In this document: positions 17,321 through 26,400 of the stretch, piece after piece | Layout of the letters: every line of letters starts with the position of its first letter | Numbering within the stretch: position 1 is the stretch's first letter | Origin: Anaerococcus hydrogenalis DSM 7454 | Lineage (GTDB): Bacteria; Bacillota; Clostridia; Tissierellales; Peptoniphilaceae | Direction of reading: 5' to 3' | Assembly (NCBI RefSeq): GCF_000173355.1 | Contig: NZ_ABXA01000014.1 | Coordinates: 1 to 32,461 of the forward strand | Length of the DNA: 32,461 bases | The notes under the pieces: model-generated | The model's database searches: none | What the model saw: the letters and a program-made list of their open reading frames with translations, nothing else | What the model was told of the DNA's origin: nothing | Translations under genes and position numbers: made by a program

Positions 17321-18856
17321 ATGGAGAAAAAATCTGAAATAATGGTATTGGACTTCGGTGGCCAATACAATCAACTTATAGTAAGACGAATAAGAGAAAT
17401 GGGAGTCTATGCAACACTTCATGATTGCGATGTTGACCTAAAAACTCTTGATCTAGAAAACTTAGATGGAATAATTTTGACAGGTGGACCACAATCAATC
17501 CATAGTGACCAAAGTTTAAAATTAAATCCAGAAATATTAGACTTAAACGTTCCAATACTTGGAATATGTTATGGAATGCAAGCCTTAGCTTTCCACTTTG
17601 ATGGAGAAATATCCGAAGCTGAAAAAGGAGAATACGGTAAAACTCCTTTATTTGTTGACCAAAGATCAAAATTATTTGAAAATGTAGCACAAGAATCAAT
17701 AATTTGGATGAATCACAGAGACCAAGTTACAAAAATTTCTGATGGTTTCAAAAAAATTGCCTGGTCATTAAATTGCCCAATAGCAGGATTTGAAAATGAA
17801 GAAAAAAATATATATGCAGTACAATTTCATCCAGAAGTTGCCCATTCCGAATACGGATTCCAAATGCTAGAAAACTTTGTTTTAAATATTTGTAAGGCAA
17901 AAAAAACTTGGATAATGAAAGACCTTGCAAAAGAAACAATAGAAAAAATAAAAGAAAAATATGCTGGAGAAAAAATGATTTGTGGACTTTCAGGTGGGGT
18001 TGACTCAACAATAGCTGCAACACTTGTTCACAAGGCAATAGGAAATGATCTACAATGTATATTTGTAGACCATGGTTTACTAAGAAAAGATGAAGCAAAA
18101 TCTGTTATGGACCAATACAAAGAAATTGGTTTAAATGTAAAAATGGTAGATGCATCAAAAGAATTTCTTGATTTACTAAAAGGCGTAGAAGATCCAGAAG
18201 AAAAAAGAAAAATAATAGGAAACCACTTCATAGAAGTATTTGAAAGAGAAGCCAAAAAATTTGGTGATGCAAAATATTTAGTACAAGGAACAATATATCC
18301 TGATGTAATAGAAAGTGGAAAAGGAAAAGGCTCAGTAATAAAATCTCACCACAACGTAGGTGGACTTCCAGAAGATATGCTCTTTGAAGGAGTAGTAGAG
18401 CCACTAAGAGAACTATTCAAAGATGAAGTAAGAGCCCTTGGAGAAAGCATCGGAGTTCCGGAAGAAATGGTATGGAGACAACCATTTCCAGGACCAGGAC
18501 TTGCAATTAGAGTTATAGGAGATATAACAGAAGAAAAATTAGAGATTGTAAGAGAAACCGATGCAATCCTTAGAGAAGAAGTAAAAAATGCAGGATTAAA
18601 CAGAGACATCTGGCAATATTTCACAGTATTTACCCCACTAAGAACAGTAGGAGTAAAAGGTGACGAAAGATCTTATGACTATGTTGTTGTAGTAAGAGCC
18701 GTATCAAGTAAAGACGCAATGACAGTAGAAGCATTCGATATGCCATACGAACTCCAACAAACCCTATCAAACAGAATGATAAACGAAGTAAAGGGAGTTG
18801 GAAGAATAGTCTACGATATAACATCAAAACCACCAGGAACAATTGAATGGGAATAA
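17321..18856 (+). CDS. guaA: GMP synthase (glutamine-hydrolysing)
   Basis: Amidates XMP to GMP with ATP and glutamine in the cytosol. The 511 residues include the class I glutamine amidotransferase domain (GGQYNQLI, GGPQSIH, GICYGMQ with C83, QFHPEVAH with H170 and E172), then the ATP pyrophosphatase P-loop SGGVDS at 224-229, the LVQGTIYPDVIES segment, and the dimerisation domain with RQPFPGPGLAIR and the C-terminal KPPGTIEWE. Intact; the SD AGGAGGGG is very strong. It is the last housekeeping gene before the accessory island. No clear terminator follows directly. Confidence 0.97.
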   Translation: MEKKSEIMVLDFGGQYNQLIVRRIREMGVYATLHDCDVDLKTLDLENLDGIILTGGPQSIHSDQSLKLNPEILDLNVPILGICYGMQALAFHFDGEISEAEKGEYGKTPLFVDQRSKLFENVAQESIIWMNHRDQVTKISDGFKKIAWSLNCPIAGFENEEKNIYAVQFHPEVAHSEYGFQMLENFVLNICKAKKTWIMKDLAKETIEKIKEKYAGEKMICGLSGGVDSTIAATLVHKAIGNDLQCIFVDHGLLRKDEAKSVMDQYKEIGLNVKMVDASKEFLDLLKGVEDPEEKRKIIGNHFIEVFEREAKKFGDAKYLVQGTIYPDVIESGKGKGSVIKSHHNVGGLPEDMLFEGVVEPLRELFKDEVRALGESIGVPEEMVWRQPFPGPGLAIRVIGDITEEKLEIVRETDAILREEVKNAGLNRDIWQYFTVFTPLRTVGVKGDERSYDYVVVVRAVSSKDAMTVEAFDMPYELQQTLSNRMINEVKGVGRIVYDITSKPPGTIEWE

Positions 18857-18895
18857 TCGCAAAATTTTCTAAAATGGCTTAATTACAAGCTATAA

Positions 18896-18995
18896 AGAGA
18901 ATGAAAAATGGCTACTGGTACTCAAATGGTACTGGAAGTAAAAAAGAATAATTAAAATAATAGTTCCAAGTGGTTTACATTTGGACAAAAAATTA
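18896..18995 (+). repeat. Direct repeat D, left copy (gene 3' end plus flank)
   Basis: About 100 bp matching 29185-29284 with few differences. In one frame both encode the same C-terminal peptide, KR-M/I-KN-G/S-YWYSNGTGSKKE followed by TAA, and then share about 45 bp of non-coding 3' flank ending ACATTTGGACAAAAAATTAG. No upstream ORF belongs to it, so each copy is the leftover end of a lost gene. The copies lie 10.3 kb apart around the accessory genes. Confidence 0.75.
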
Positions 18996-19007
18996 GACCG
19001 TAGTTTC

Positions 19008-19067
19008 AATGGTTCTATAATAAATGTTGGGATCAACCTAGACTCCAATATTTATTGTAGAACCATT
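19008..19067 (+). other. Long imperfect hairpin between guaA and the ATPase gene
   Basis: Arms 19008-19031 and 19044-19067 pair over about 24 bp with two or three mismatches or wobbles, with a 12-nt loop. No T run follows directly. It may stop guaA readthrough or be a small repeat unit. A minor inverted repeat (AAATCT/AGATTT) follows at about 19079-19096. The rest of 18857-19145 is AT-rich without genes. Confidence 0.5.
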
Positions 19068-19145
19068 TTATTAAGTTAAATCTTCAGGTTAGATTTAAAT
19101 AAAACGATTGTATTAATTTGAAGCTAAGTTTAAGAGGTAAGCAAT

Positions 19146-20762
19146 ATGTTGAAGAATTTGAAAATTTATAAGTATAAACTACCTACAATTAATGGTGAAT
19201 CTAAAGAGCATACAACAAATAATAATTCAATAATTATTATAGGGGCAAATGGTAGTGGAAAAAGTAAATTGGGTGCTTGGATTGAAGAAGAGGACCCCTT
19301 AGAAGTTCATAGAATTGGAGCACAAAGAAATCTTAACTTTAAAGAAAATATACCACTGAGTAATTATGATTACGCTAAAAATAGAATTTTTTTTGGAACT
19401 GATAATGAATATGACATTCAAAATAAAGATAAGGGATCTAGATGGGATTATGGAAAAGCATATACCACTAAACTTTTAAATGATTTTGATATAGTGTTAG
19501 CGGCATTAATTGGTTTATATAACAATGAGACGTCGAATTATTTTAATGATTGCAAAATAGCTGAAAAAAATAACTATCCTAAACCTAACATTTCATTTAC
19601 AGTTTTGGATAAATTAATAAATATTTGGAATAGCATATTTCCACAAAGAACACTTATATTTGAAGATTCTAAGTTCTTTGCTTATGAAAGAAACAAACCT
19701 ACTAAAAAGTATTCTGCAAATCAAATGAGTGATGGAGAAAGAGCTGTTTTGTATTTAGCGTCACAAGTTCTGGTTGTACCAGATAATAAAACTTTAATAA
19801 TAGATGAACCTGAATTACATCTTCACAACTCAATAATGAATATTTTATGGGAACAGTTAGAGAATTATCGTCAAGATTGTTTATTTATTTATATAACACA
19901 TGATACAAATTTTGCTGCTTCCCATAAGAATTCGGAAAAGATATGGATAAAGAATTATGATGGGGAAAATTGGAATTTAGAAAAAATAATTTCTAATGAA
20001 TTACCAGAAAAGTTACTATTCGATATTCTCGGATCACGTAAAAATATTTTGTTTGTAGAAGGAGAAGAGAGTAGTTTTGACAATCAATTATATTCTATTT
20101 TATACCCAGACTATTTTATCATTCCTTGTGGAAGTTGTATGCAAGTCATTATGAGAACAAAATCTTTTAATTCAACCCAAAAGATTCATAATTATAGTGT
20201 TTATGGATTAATTGATCGTGACTTTCGAACAGAAGATGAAATAAATAAATTAGAGAAAGATAATATTTACACATTAAAGGTTGCCGAAGTTGAAAATCTA
20301 TTTATTATAGAAGAACTAATTAGTTTTTTATCAGATTATTTAGGCAATAATTTTAATGAAATATTTAGTAATATCAAAAATTATGTCATAAATGAAAGGT
20401 TTGATAATCAAATTCGTGGTCAGATTAAGAAAAATGTAGTATCTCAGATAAAACATAAATTATCCTTGGCTGAAATTTCTGAGATTAATACAAAAGAAAG
20501 TTTAAAAAAGGCTATTGAAAATATTGATGCCGATAGAATTTATGAAGAAACATTAAAATCATATGAAGAAGCGTTGATAAGTAATAATTATAAAAAAGTG
20601 ATAAAAATGTTTAATGAAAAAGGATTATCTAAATCAATAGGTCATTATTTTGGTCTTCAAAATAATGTTTATTTAAATATAGTTATTTCTATTTTGCGAA
20701 ATAAGGAACAAGAGGAAGTATTTGGAATATTTAAAAACTATGTCCCAAGGCTTTCGGATTAA
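19146..20762 (+). CDS. ABC-type ATPase fused to a TOPRIM-like DUF4435 domain (merged PARIS-like defence protein)
   Basis: 538 residues in two halves. Residues 1-~275: P-loop GANGSGKS at 33-40, the family block RIGAQRNLNFKENIPL, the ABC signature SDGERA at 185-190, Walker B LIIDEPELH at 207-213, and the switch THD at 241-243. Residues ~285-538: a TOPRIM-like DUF4435 segment with ILFVEGEE (E295) and LIDRDF (D337, D339), the acidic triad of such nucleases. PARIS systems pair an AAA/ABC ATPase (AriA) with a DUF4435 TOPRIM protein (AriB) and also occur as one fused chain; this gene has that composition. An OLD-like nuclease outside PARIS is the main alternative. Base composition is AT-richer than the housekeeping block. 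Confidence 0.8.
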   Translation: MLKNLKIYKYKLPTINGESKEHTTNNNSIIIIGANGSGKSKLGAWIEEEDPLEVHRIGAQRNLNFKENIPLSNYDYAKNRIFFGTDNEYDIQNKDKGSRWDYGKAYTTKLLNDFDIVLAALIGLYNNETSNYFNDCKIAEKNNYPKPNISFTVLDKLINIWNSIFPQRTLIFEDSKFFAYERNKPTKKYSANQMSDGERAVLYLASQVLVVPDNKTLIIDEPELHLHNSIMNILWEQLENYRQDCLFIYITHDTNFAASHKNSEKIWIKNYDGENWNLEKIISNELPEKLLFDILGSRKNILFVEGEESSFDNQLYSILYPDYFIIPCGSCMQVIMRTKSFNSTQKIHNYSVYGLIDRDFRTEDEINKLEKDNIYTLKVAEVENLFIIEELISFLSDYLGNNFNEIFSNIKNYVINERFDNQIRGQIKKNVVSQIKHKLSLAEISEINTKESLKKAIENIDADRIYEETLKSYEEALISNNYKKVIKMFNEKGLSKSIGHYFGLQNNVYLNIVISILRNKEQEEVFGIFKNYVPRLSD

Positions 20763-20810
20763 ACATTGATATAAACTTAGTTCGGAACAATTATAATTTC
20801 TCCGGTACTG

Positions 20811-20945
20811 GGACTGGGACGGGACTAAAAATCTGAAAACATCCTATAATTAGTAAGATTTATTGGTACTATAAAAAATAGAACCTAGTATTTTGAATGG
20901 TTTGGGATATATCGGACATTTGGAAAAGAAGAATGGGAGTGATTA
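20811..20945 (+). repeat. Dispersed repeat, copy A
   Basis: Similar over about 130 bp to 27536-27680 (B) and more loosely to 29564-29700 (C). It opens with codons for RYWDWDGTK, where one extra A spoils the KI-stop seen in B and C, then continues with a shared AT-rich flank containing TGGTTTGGGATATATCGGAC. It sits just after the ATPase gene, with no upstream reading frame for its peptide. Confidence 0.75.
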
Positions 20946-21026
20946 AAAATAGGTTTTAAAGCCTTATAATTAACCGTTTTGTGAGCGTTGTGCTTGCAAA
21001 GTGCTTGCAGATTATTATTTCATATA

Positions 21027-21066
21027 AAAAACGCTATTCAGTTTTAATGGATTGAATAGCGTTTTT
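21027..21066. terminator. Bidirectional terminator between convergent genes
   Basis: A perfect 14-bp stem (AAAAACGCTATTCA with its complement) and a 12-nt loop, with T runs on both strands. It serves both the plus-strand ATPase gene and the minus-strand cluster. 20946-21026 holds nothing else clear except a 9-bp direct repeat, GTGCTTGCA, at 20990 and 21001. Confidence 0.85.
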
Positions 21067-21075
21067 GCAATTAAC

Positions 21076-21217
21076 TCATTTTTTTATTAGTTTAGATACC
21101 GATTTTATAGCTGGGAATATAATTACACCTAAAGCAATTTTTCCTACTGGTTTGATGAATTTACCTACTTGACTTGCGGTTTTATAAATGTTTTTTCTTT
21201 TTATTGGTTGTTTTCAT
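21076..21217 (-). pseudogene. Small hydrophobic/cationic protein, possible frameshift
   Basis: An ATG at 21217 overlaps the end of the upstream 354-residue gene. With one base fewer in the run of six at 21191-21196, the frame gives 46 residues: a Lys-rich start, then ASQVGKFIKPVGKIALGV and a hydrophobic stretch IIFPAIKSVSKLIKK, ending just before the terminator. Without that correction the ATG frame stops after 11 codons. It looks like a small membrane-active or membrane-anchored protein of the same transcript. Function unknown. Confidence 0.4.
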
Positions 21218-22265
21218 TATCCCTTGCCTCCAAAAGTTCATTACCTTTAAATTTTATTAGTATATTGCCATTATCAAGATTTTGTTCATAAGTGGTTAGT
21301 AATCGTGTTTTATAATATTCTGGTGATTTATACCACATTTTTTCAAAATTATCACGAGATAACATAGGTTCAATTTTTGATATTCTATATAAATTTTGAT
21401 GTTCAAAAACTTTTTTGCTATCATCCAACAATGAGCATATTAGATGAGGCTGTTTTAAGTATGTGTATGCATATGCCATAGGCTCTATGGACATATAATA
21501 ATATTGAAAATATTCTTGTATGTCATTATATCTTGTAGTTTGAGTTTCATAATAATTTGTTTTTTTAAAACAAGTCCATATTAGTTTTAGCTTCGATTCG
21601 GGAATTTCTTCCAAAGAATTTAATTTATCAATTAGTGTTTTTTCAATCAGTTCTCTTCCTTCTCTTAGCATAGAAAGTGAATCAAGTATGAGCTTTCTTT
21701 TTTCATCAAGATTACCTTTATAATTTAATGCATCTATTAAATGCTTTCTACCTGCATTTACCTTGGCGAATCTATCATTATCTTGTCCTCTTTCAATTCT
21801 TTTTGCAATTATATGCAACTCTTGGATTTCTTCCATTAGAAGTTGATATTGTTGCTGCTCAAACATATTATGTATGGCATTATGGAAATTTATCATGTCT
21901 TGATTTGTCACTTTTCCTTTAATTTCTAATCGAATTTTTCCACTTAAGCCTTTTTCGGTATAATCATATAAATCAGGCAATAAGTCCCCAGTTATTTTAT
22001 CTTTTAGAAAACGAACATCGTGCATTTCCATTTTTTTTAACAATTCAGGAGTAAATTTGACTGCATAGTCTAATTCTGGGTTAATTATTTTGTTAGCTGT
22101 TTTTCCAATTTCAAAAGTATTTATCAATTGGTGTAACAATATCTTGGCATCAGTTTGATAGTCTTTCATGGAAAATGTATTGATATTATCATTACTACTT
22201 ATAAAATGTTTTTTAGACAAATCTATTTTATAGTTTTGTTTTTCCAACTCTTTTTTCTTACTCAA
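21201..22265 (-). CDS. Uncharacterised 354-aa protein next to the FRG gene
   Basis: Intact frame starting with TTG at 22265, 8 nt after the strong SD AAGGAGGG, and ending inside the small downstream frame. The protein is soluble, charged and largely helical, with a likely coiled region around EEIQELHIIAKRIERG. No catalytic motif, P-loop or membrane segment is visible, and I do not recognise a family. It follows the FRG-domain gene by 25 bp on the same strand, so the two were probably one operon. Given the neighbours on both sides, a role in phage defence or as a toxin partner is plausible but unproven. Confidence 0.7.
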   Translation of the reverse strand: MSKKKELEKQNYKIDLSKKHFISSNDNINTFSMKDYQTDAKILLHQLINTFEIGKTANKIINPELDYAVKFTPELLKKMEMHDVRFLKDKITGDLLPDLYDYTEKGLSGKIRLEIKGKVTNQDMINFHNAIHNMFEQQQYQLLMEEIQELHIIAKRIERGQDNDRFAKVNAGRKHLIDALNYKGNLDEKRKLILDSLSMLREGRELIEKTLIDKLNSLEEIPESKLKLIWTCFKKTNYYETQTTRYNDIQEYFQYYYMSIEPMAYAYTYLKQPHLICSLLDDSKKVFEHQNLYRISKIEPMLSRDNFEKMWYKSPEYYKTRLLTTYEQNLDNGNILIKFKGNELLEARDNENNQ

Positions 22266-22290
22266 ATGAATGAACCCTCCTTATAATTAA

Positions 22291-22881
22291 CTATATCTCT
22301 TGAAGCATATTACTTTTTTTGAGATATTCAATATGCTTTTTCACTCTTTCATCTCTTGACAGTGCTTCAAATTTTTTCTGTGTTAGTGGTAAAGAATAAT
22401 ACTCTACAGACTTATTTTTCATAGAATCAAACTGTTCTTTTGTAATAGAGCAAGACCCCAAGTCAAACAGGTTATCCGATAGTTCCTTTAAAATATTGCA
22501 TACATCAGCATTAAAAAATCGGTTTCCTATCTCTTTCACGTCACGATTAATAGAGACTATATCATTTTCACAGGCGAAATATAGTGATACTATTGGATTT
22601 TCAGTTATATCTAATAGTTCTGTTGGTAATCCATTATGTTGACTATATGCTATAAAACTTTCTCTACTATCACTGTCTAACATGTAGCCAATTTCTCTAA
22701 AGTAATCACGTCTAGCTTCCCTTAGATTATTTTGAAATTGTGTTTTTCTATAGCCACTAGCTAGTAAAGGCTTTTTGTACTTAGCGCCTTAACCTCTAAA
22801 GAAAAATTTACTTCCATTTGATGTTATTTCTTGAAGAACTTCCATAAAACTAATTAAGTTTTTTATTTTAAATTTTTTCAT
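22291..22881 (-). pseudogene. FRG-domain protein with an in-frame stop in the FRG motif
   Basis: From the ATG at 22881 one frame runs without indels to 22291 (196 codons) but for a TAA at 22789-22791. The stop falls right after FFFRG, where FRG-domain proteins have Gln (FRGQ), so a CAA-to-TAA change is likely. Downstream the domain is well kept: SRESFIAYSQHNGLPTELLD, then ITENPIVSLYFACEND, the hallmark second half of the FRG domain. Translation could restart at the ATG at 22683, giving 130 residues without the FRG motif. The FRG domain is of unknown biochemistry and occurs in accessory and defence-type loci. Confidence 0.8.
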
Positions 22882-22883
22882 GT

Positions 22884-22896
22884 TATAATTATACCA
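22884..22896 (-). promoter_or_regulatory. Extended -10 very close to the FRG start codon
   Basis: On the minus strand TGGTATAAT (TATAAT at 22893-22888) lies only 6 nt before the ATG at 22881 and no SD is visible, which would give a leaderless or nearly leaderless mRNA if both are used. Confidence 0.35.
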
Positions 22897-22974
22897 CTTA
22901 ATAATCGAAATAATACCTTATAGAATTGTTAGATAATATATATTTTGTTTGTATGCTTTAATAAGAGAAACTGG

Positions 22975-23340
22975 TGAGTGCTTCAGTTAAGTAAAAATAA
23001 TGGTCAAGAATTAATAATAAAGGAATATGATGATACTTACAATCAAACTGATGAATAAAAAAATCAGGACTTAATTATAAAAAAACATTAAAAGCAGAAA
23101 TAATATAAAAACAAATATTTAAATAATAAAATAACATTAGATATTACGTCTGGTTTGAGTAACGCATATTAATTTATTTAGAATTCTAGATCAAAATAAA
23201 AAAGATTGGTATCATACTGATGAAATTTTATAATTTCCAAACGTTAATTTAGGATTGTTAAAAAAAGAAAATATTAATACATGAATGAACAAATAATAAG
23301 GACAGCTGGTTATGATTAACCGTAAATTGTTATTATAACT
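22975..23340 (+). pseudogene. Heavily decayed gene remnant upstream of the SIR2 gene
   Basis: The 580-bp gap before the SIR2 gene has no intact frame but shows coding-like pieces: NNGQELIIKEYDDTYNQ at about 22997-23050 and, in another frame from about 23180, LDQNKKDWYHTDEIL then FPNVNLGLLKKENINT, interrupted by TAA, TGA and TAATAA. Most of these stops lie where Gln or Trp codons would fit. No family recognised. The remaining bases are AT-rich, without RNA genes. Confidence 0.4.
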
Positions 23341-23377
23341 ATGGATTTTAATAAAAATATATTATTATTAGAGTAAG

Positions 23378-23386
23378 TGATATAAT
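23378..23386 (+). promoter_or_regulatory. Extended -10 upstream of the SIR2 gene
   Basis: TGATATAAT, 78 bp before the coding start; no clear -35. GGAAGG lies directly before the ATG pair. Confidence 0.4.
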
Positions 23387-23463
23387 TTCTAAATGATATC
23401 TAGAATTGATTCAATAGAAATTAGTATAAGTTTAATAATCTATATACTTATTATGGAAGGATA

Positions 23464-26400
23464 ATGATGATAATAAAAAATATTGAGTACCCTGAATTAT
23501 TGGTAGAGTCAATAAAAAATGATAACCTTGTGATTTTTTGTGGGGCAGGTATATCGATGGGTGAACCAACCAATCTACCTAGCTTTAACGAACTTTCGGA
23601 TAAAATAGCTGAATTGACTAATCAAGAAAAAAGAAATGATGAGTCCGATGAGCAATACTTAGGTAGAGTTGAAAATTTAGGTCATGATGTACACAGTAAA
23701 GTTTGCGATATACTCAATGCAACTCAGACTCAACCAAATACAAATCATGAAACTTTGATTGATTTTTTTAAAAAAGACATTCGTATTGTTACTACTAATT
23801 ATGATATTATGCTTGAAAGTGCCTTAGAAAAAAAGGGAAGAAAGGCAAATATATATTCTTATCCAGCACTTCCATATGGTGATAAATTTAATGGAATTGT
23901 TCATTTACATGGTGATGTTAATAATCCTACAGATATTGTGCTTACAGATTCTGATTTTGGAAAATCTTATATGTATCATGGAAATATAACAATGTTTTTA
24001 AGAGGTTTATTTGAGTCAGAATATACTGTACTTTTTATTGGATATAGTTATAGTGATATTGTAATGAAGTATTTTACAAGGTCATTACCAGATTTATCTG
24101 GTAAAAAAAGATATATTTTTACTAGTAGTGACCAAGCTAGTAACTATAAACCACTAGGATTAACTCCTATAATTCATGAAAAAAATAATTATAAGCAAAT
24201 ATATGATTCCCTACTTAGAATAGCTAATTTAGTAACCAGGGATGATAATAGCTGGAGTTTAAGAATTAAGGATATTTCAGAAGAAGTACCCAATAAAATA
24301 AATGATGAATTTGACTTCGAAATCAAAGAAATATTAAACAATATACACTATTCTGATAAGTTCTTTTCAAAAATAAAAAGTAGGGACTGGGCAGAATACC
24401 TTTTTAACAAGGGATATTTTGATGAGATCTTTTCTAGTAATAAAGTAGATGATTTTGGTACTCAAAGAATAGAATGGTTATCTAGAGAAATAATTATAAA
24501 TGAAACTGATTTGTTTTTAAAATTTTGTTATGATAAAGATTTTATATTGAGCAAGAAATTACAGATAGAAATTGCGACAATAATTTGTAATAAAAATACT
24601 AAAATTGAAAAAATCGAAAAATTAATTAATTTAATTGATTTTAATAATTTAGATTTTATGTTGGTAGATCTATTGTTAGATGTTTGTTATACAAATAGAC
24701 CTAAGTTAGATTTTGTTGCAAACGAAATTTATTCTTCAAGTTTATCGTTCATATTAAATAAAAAAACAATCATCTCTACGGATAAAATAGGTATAGATTT
24801 TAAGTTCGAAAACAACATTATGAAACAGTTGTGGAATAAGTACAAATTGTTTAAGAATAAATATTATATTAATATACTAAATAATATATCAAATCAACTA
24901 TATAACTTGAAAAGATATAAAATTATGGGATTTAATGTAGAAGAATTTGAATTTGATTCGTTCTATCCGAGACCTGAAGAGTATCTAAGCAATCATGAAC
25001 AATTTTTTATTATTTTCAAAGAACTTTTATTAGGTATGGATAATAAGAATAAAGAATATTGGTATAAAACATATATTTCATCAGATATTCCTATATTACT
25101 TAGATCTTCCTTGTTAATATTAAGGCACATGTCTAACATTACAGGTAAAGAGAAATTAAATTTATTGAAATCTAATAATATTAAAATCTTAGATATAAGC
25201 TTAAGGGAAGAGTTATTTTGGCTATATGCAGATATCTTCCCTAAATTGGAAGATGATGATAAAAAAATATTTTTAAATGAAATAATGAATGAAGAAAAAC
25301 TTAATAAAAATTTTACTGATAAATCGTACTTTTATCAAAAATATAACTTACTAATTTGGCTACAAAGGTTTGATAAAAGTAATCAGGATATTATTAATAA
25401 GATAAATTCTATTAAAAATAGATATGATTATTTTAAACCAAGAGAAAATCCCGAAAAATCAATTGGTCCTACTACTCTAAGATTGAGTGATGCACAATTA
25501 CCATACACTGAAATAGAAATCGTTAATAACTTAGAAGGAATTATTGATGAATTATTATCCTATGAAGGAGATGGGTTTGAACGAGCGGAGAGAATAACGC
25601 TGATTAGAAAATTAGAGAAAATTTGTTCTGAAAATGAAAATTTTAGAGAGAAGCTTATAGAAATATTAATCAAGGAAAATGAATTAGATACCGATTTATG
25701 GAGAGGCATTATAATGTCTTTAGAAAAATCTAATTTATCTGAACAAAAGTTAATATATACTTTTAATAGGGTATTTTTTAATCCGATATTTGATATCTAT
25801 AATCTTGAGATATCTCGTGTTATTTTTTCAATTGTAAATACAAGAAATAATATTAGTGATAAACTTGTAAATTTCTTTTATAAAAAGATTAATTTATTAT
25901 GGAAATATTCTAGTAATACAGAAGAAAAATCACTTGATTATATGACTAGAGCATTGAATTCATCCAAAGGTAATTTAGCTTTATCATTAATTAAATTAAT
26001 AGAAATTTCAGTAAAAAATAGTGGAGAAAAATATTTAGAGGATAGATTTAAATATTTTTTAGAACAAATGTTAAATGAAGAGGGATACAATGATTCTCTA
26101 GTTGTTATACTAGGGAATGCATCTTTCTTTTATAGTATTGATAGTGATTGGTGCAAAGAAAATATTTTATATAGATATAGATCTAAAGATAAAGAAACCG
26201 TAAATATAGCGTGGAATGGATTTGTACATCAATCATATTTATACACAGAATTTACGTTGATTTTTGAGCCTATATATCATGAAGCTATTAAAAACTTAGA
26301 TATATTTGGTAAAAATCTGAGAAAAATAATATTAAAAGGATATGTATCTTTAATTTTTAAATTTTCAGAAAATCCTTTAAGAGATTATATTCCTAATATA

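Noticed and set aside
20985-21010. Phage attachment site at the GTGCTTGCA direct repeat
   Set aside because: Nine bases repeated once, with no integrase or tRNA gene nearby.
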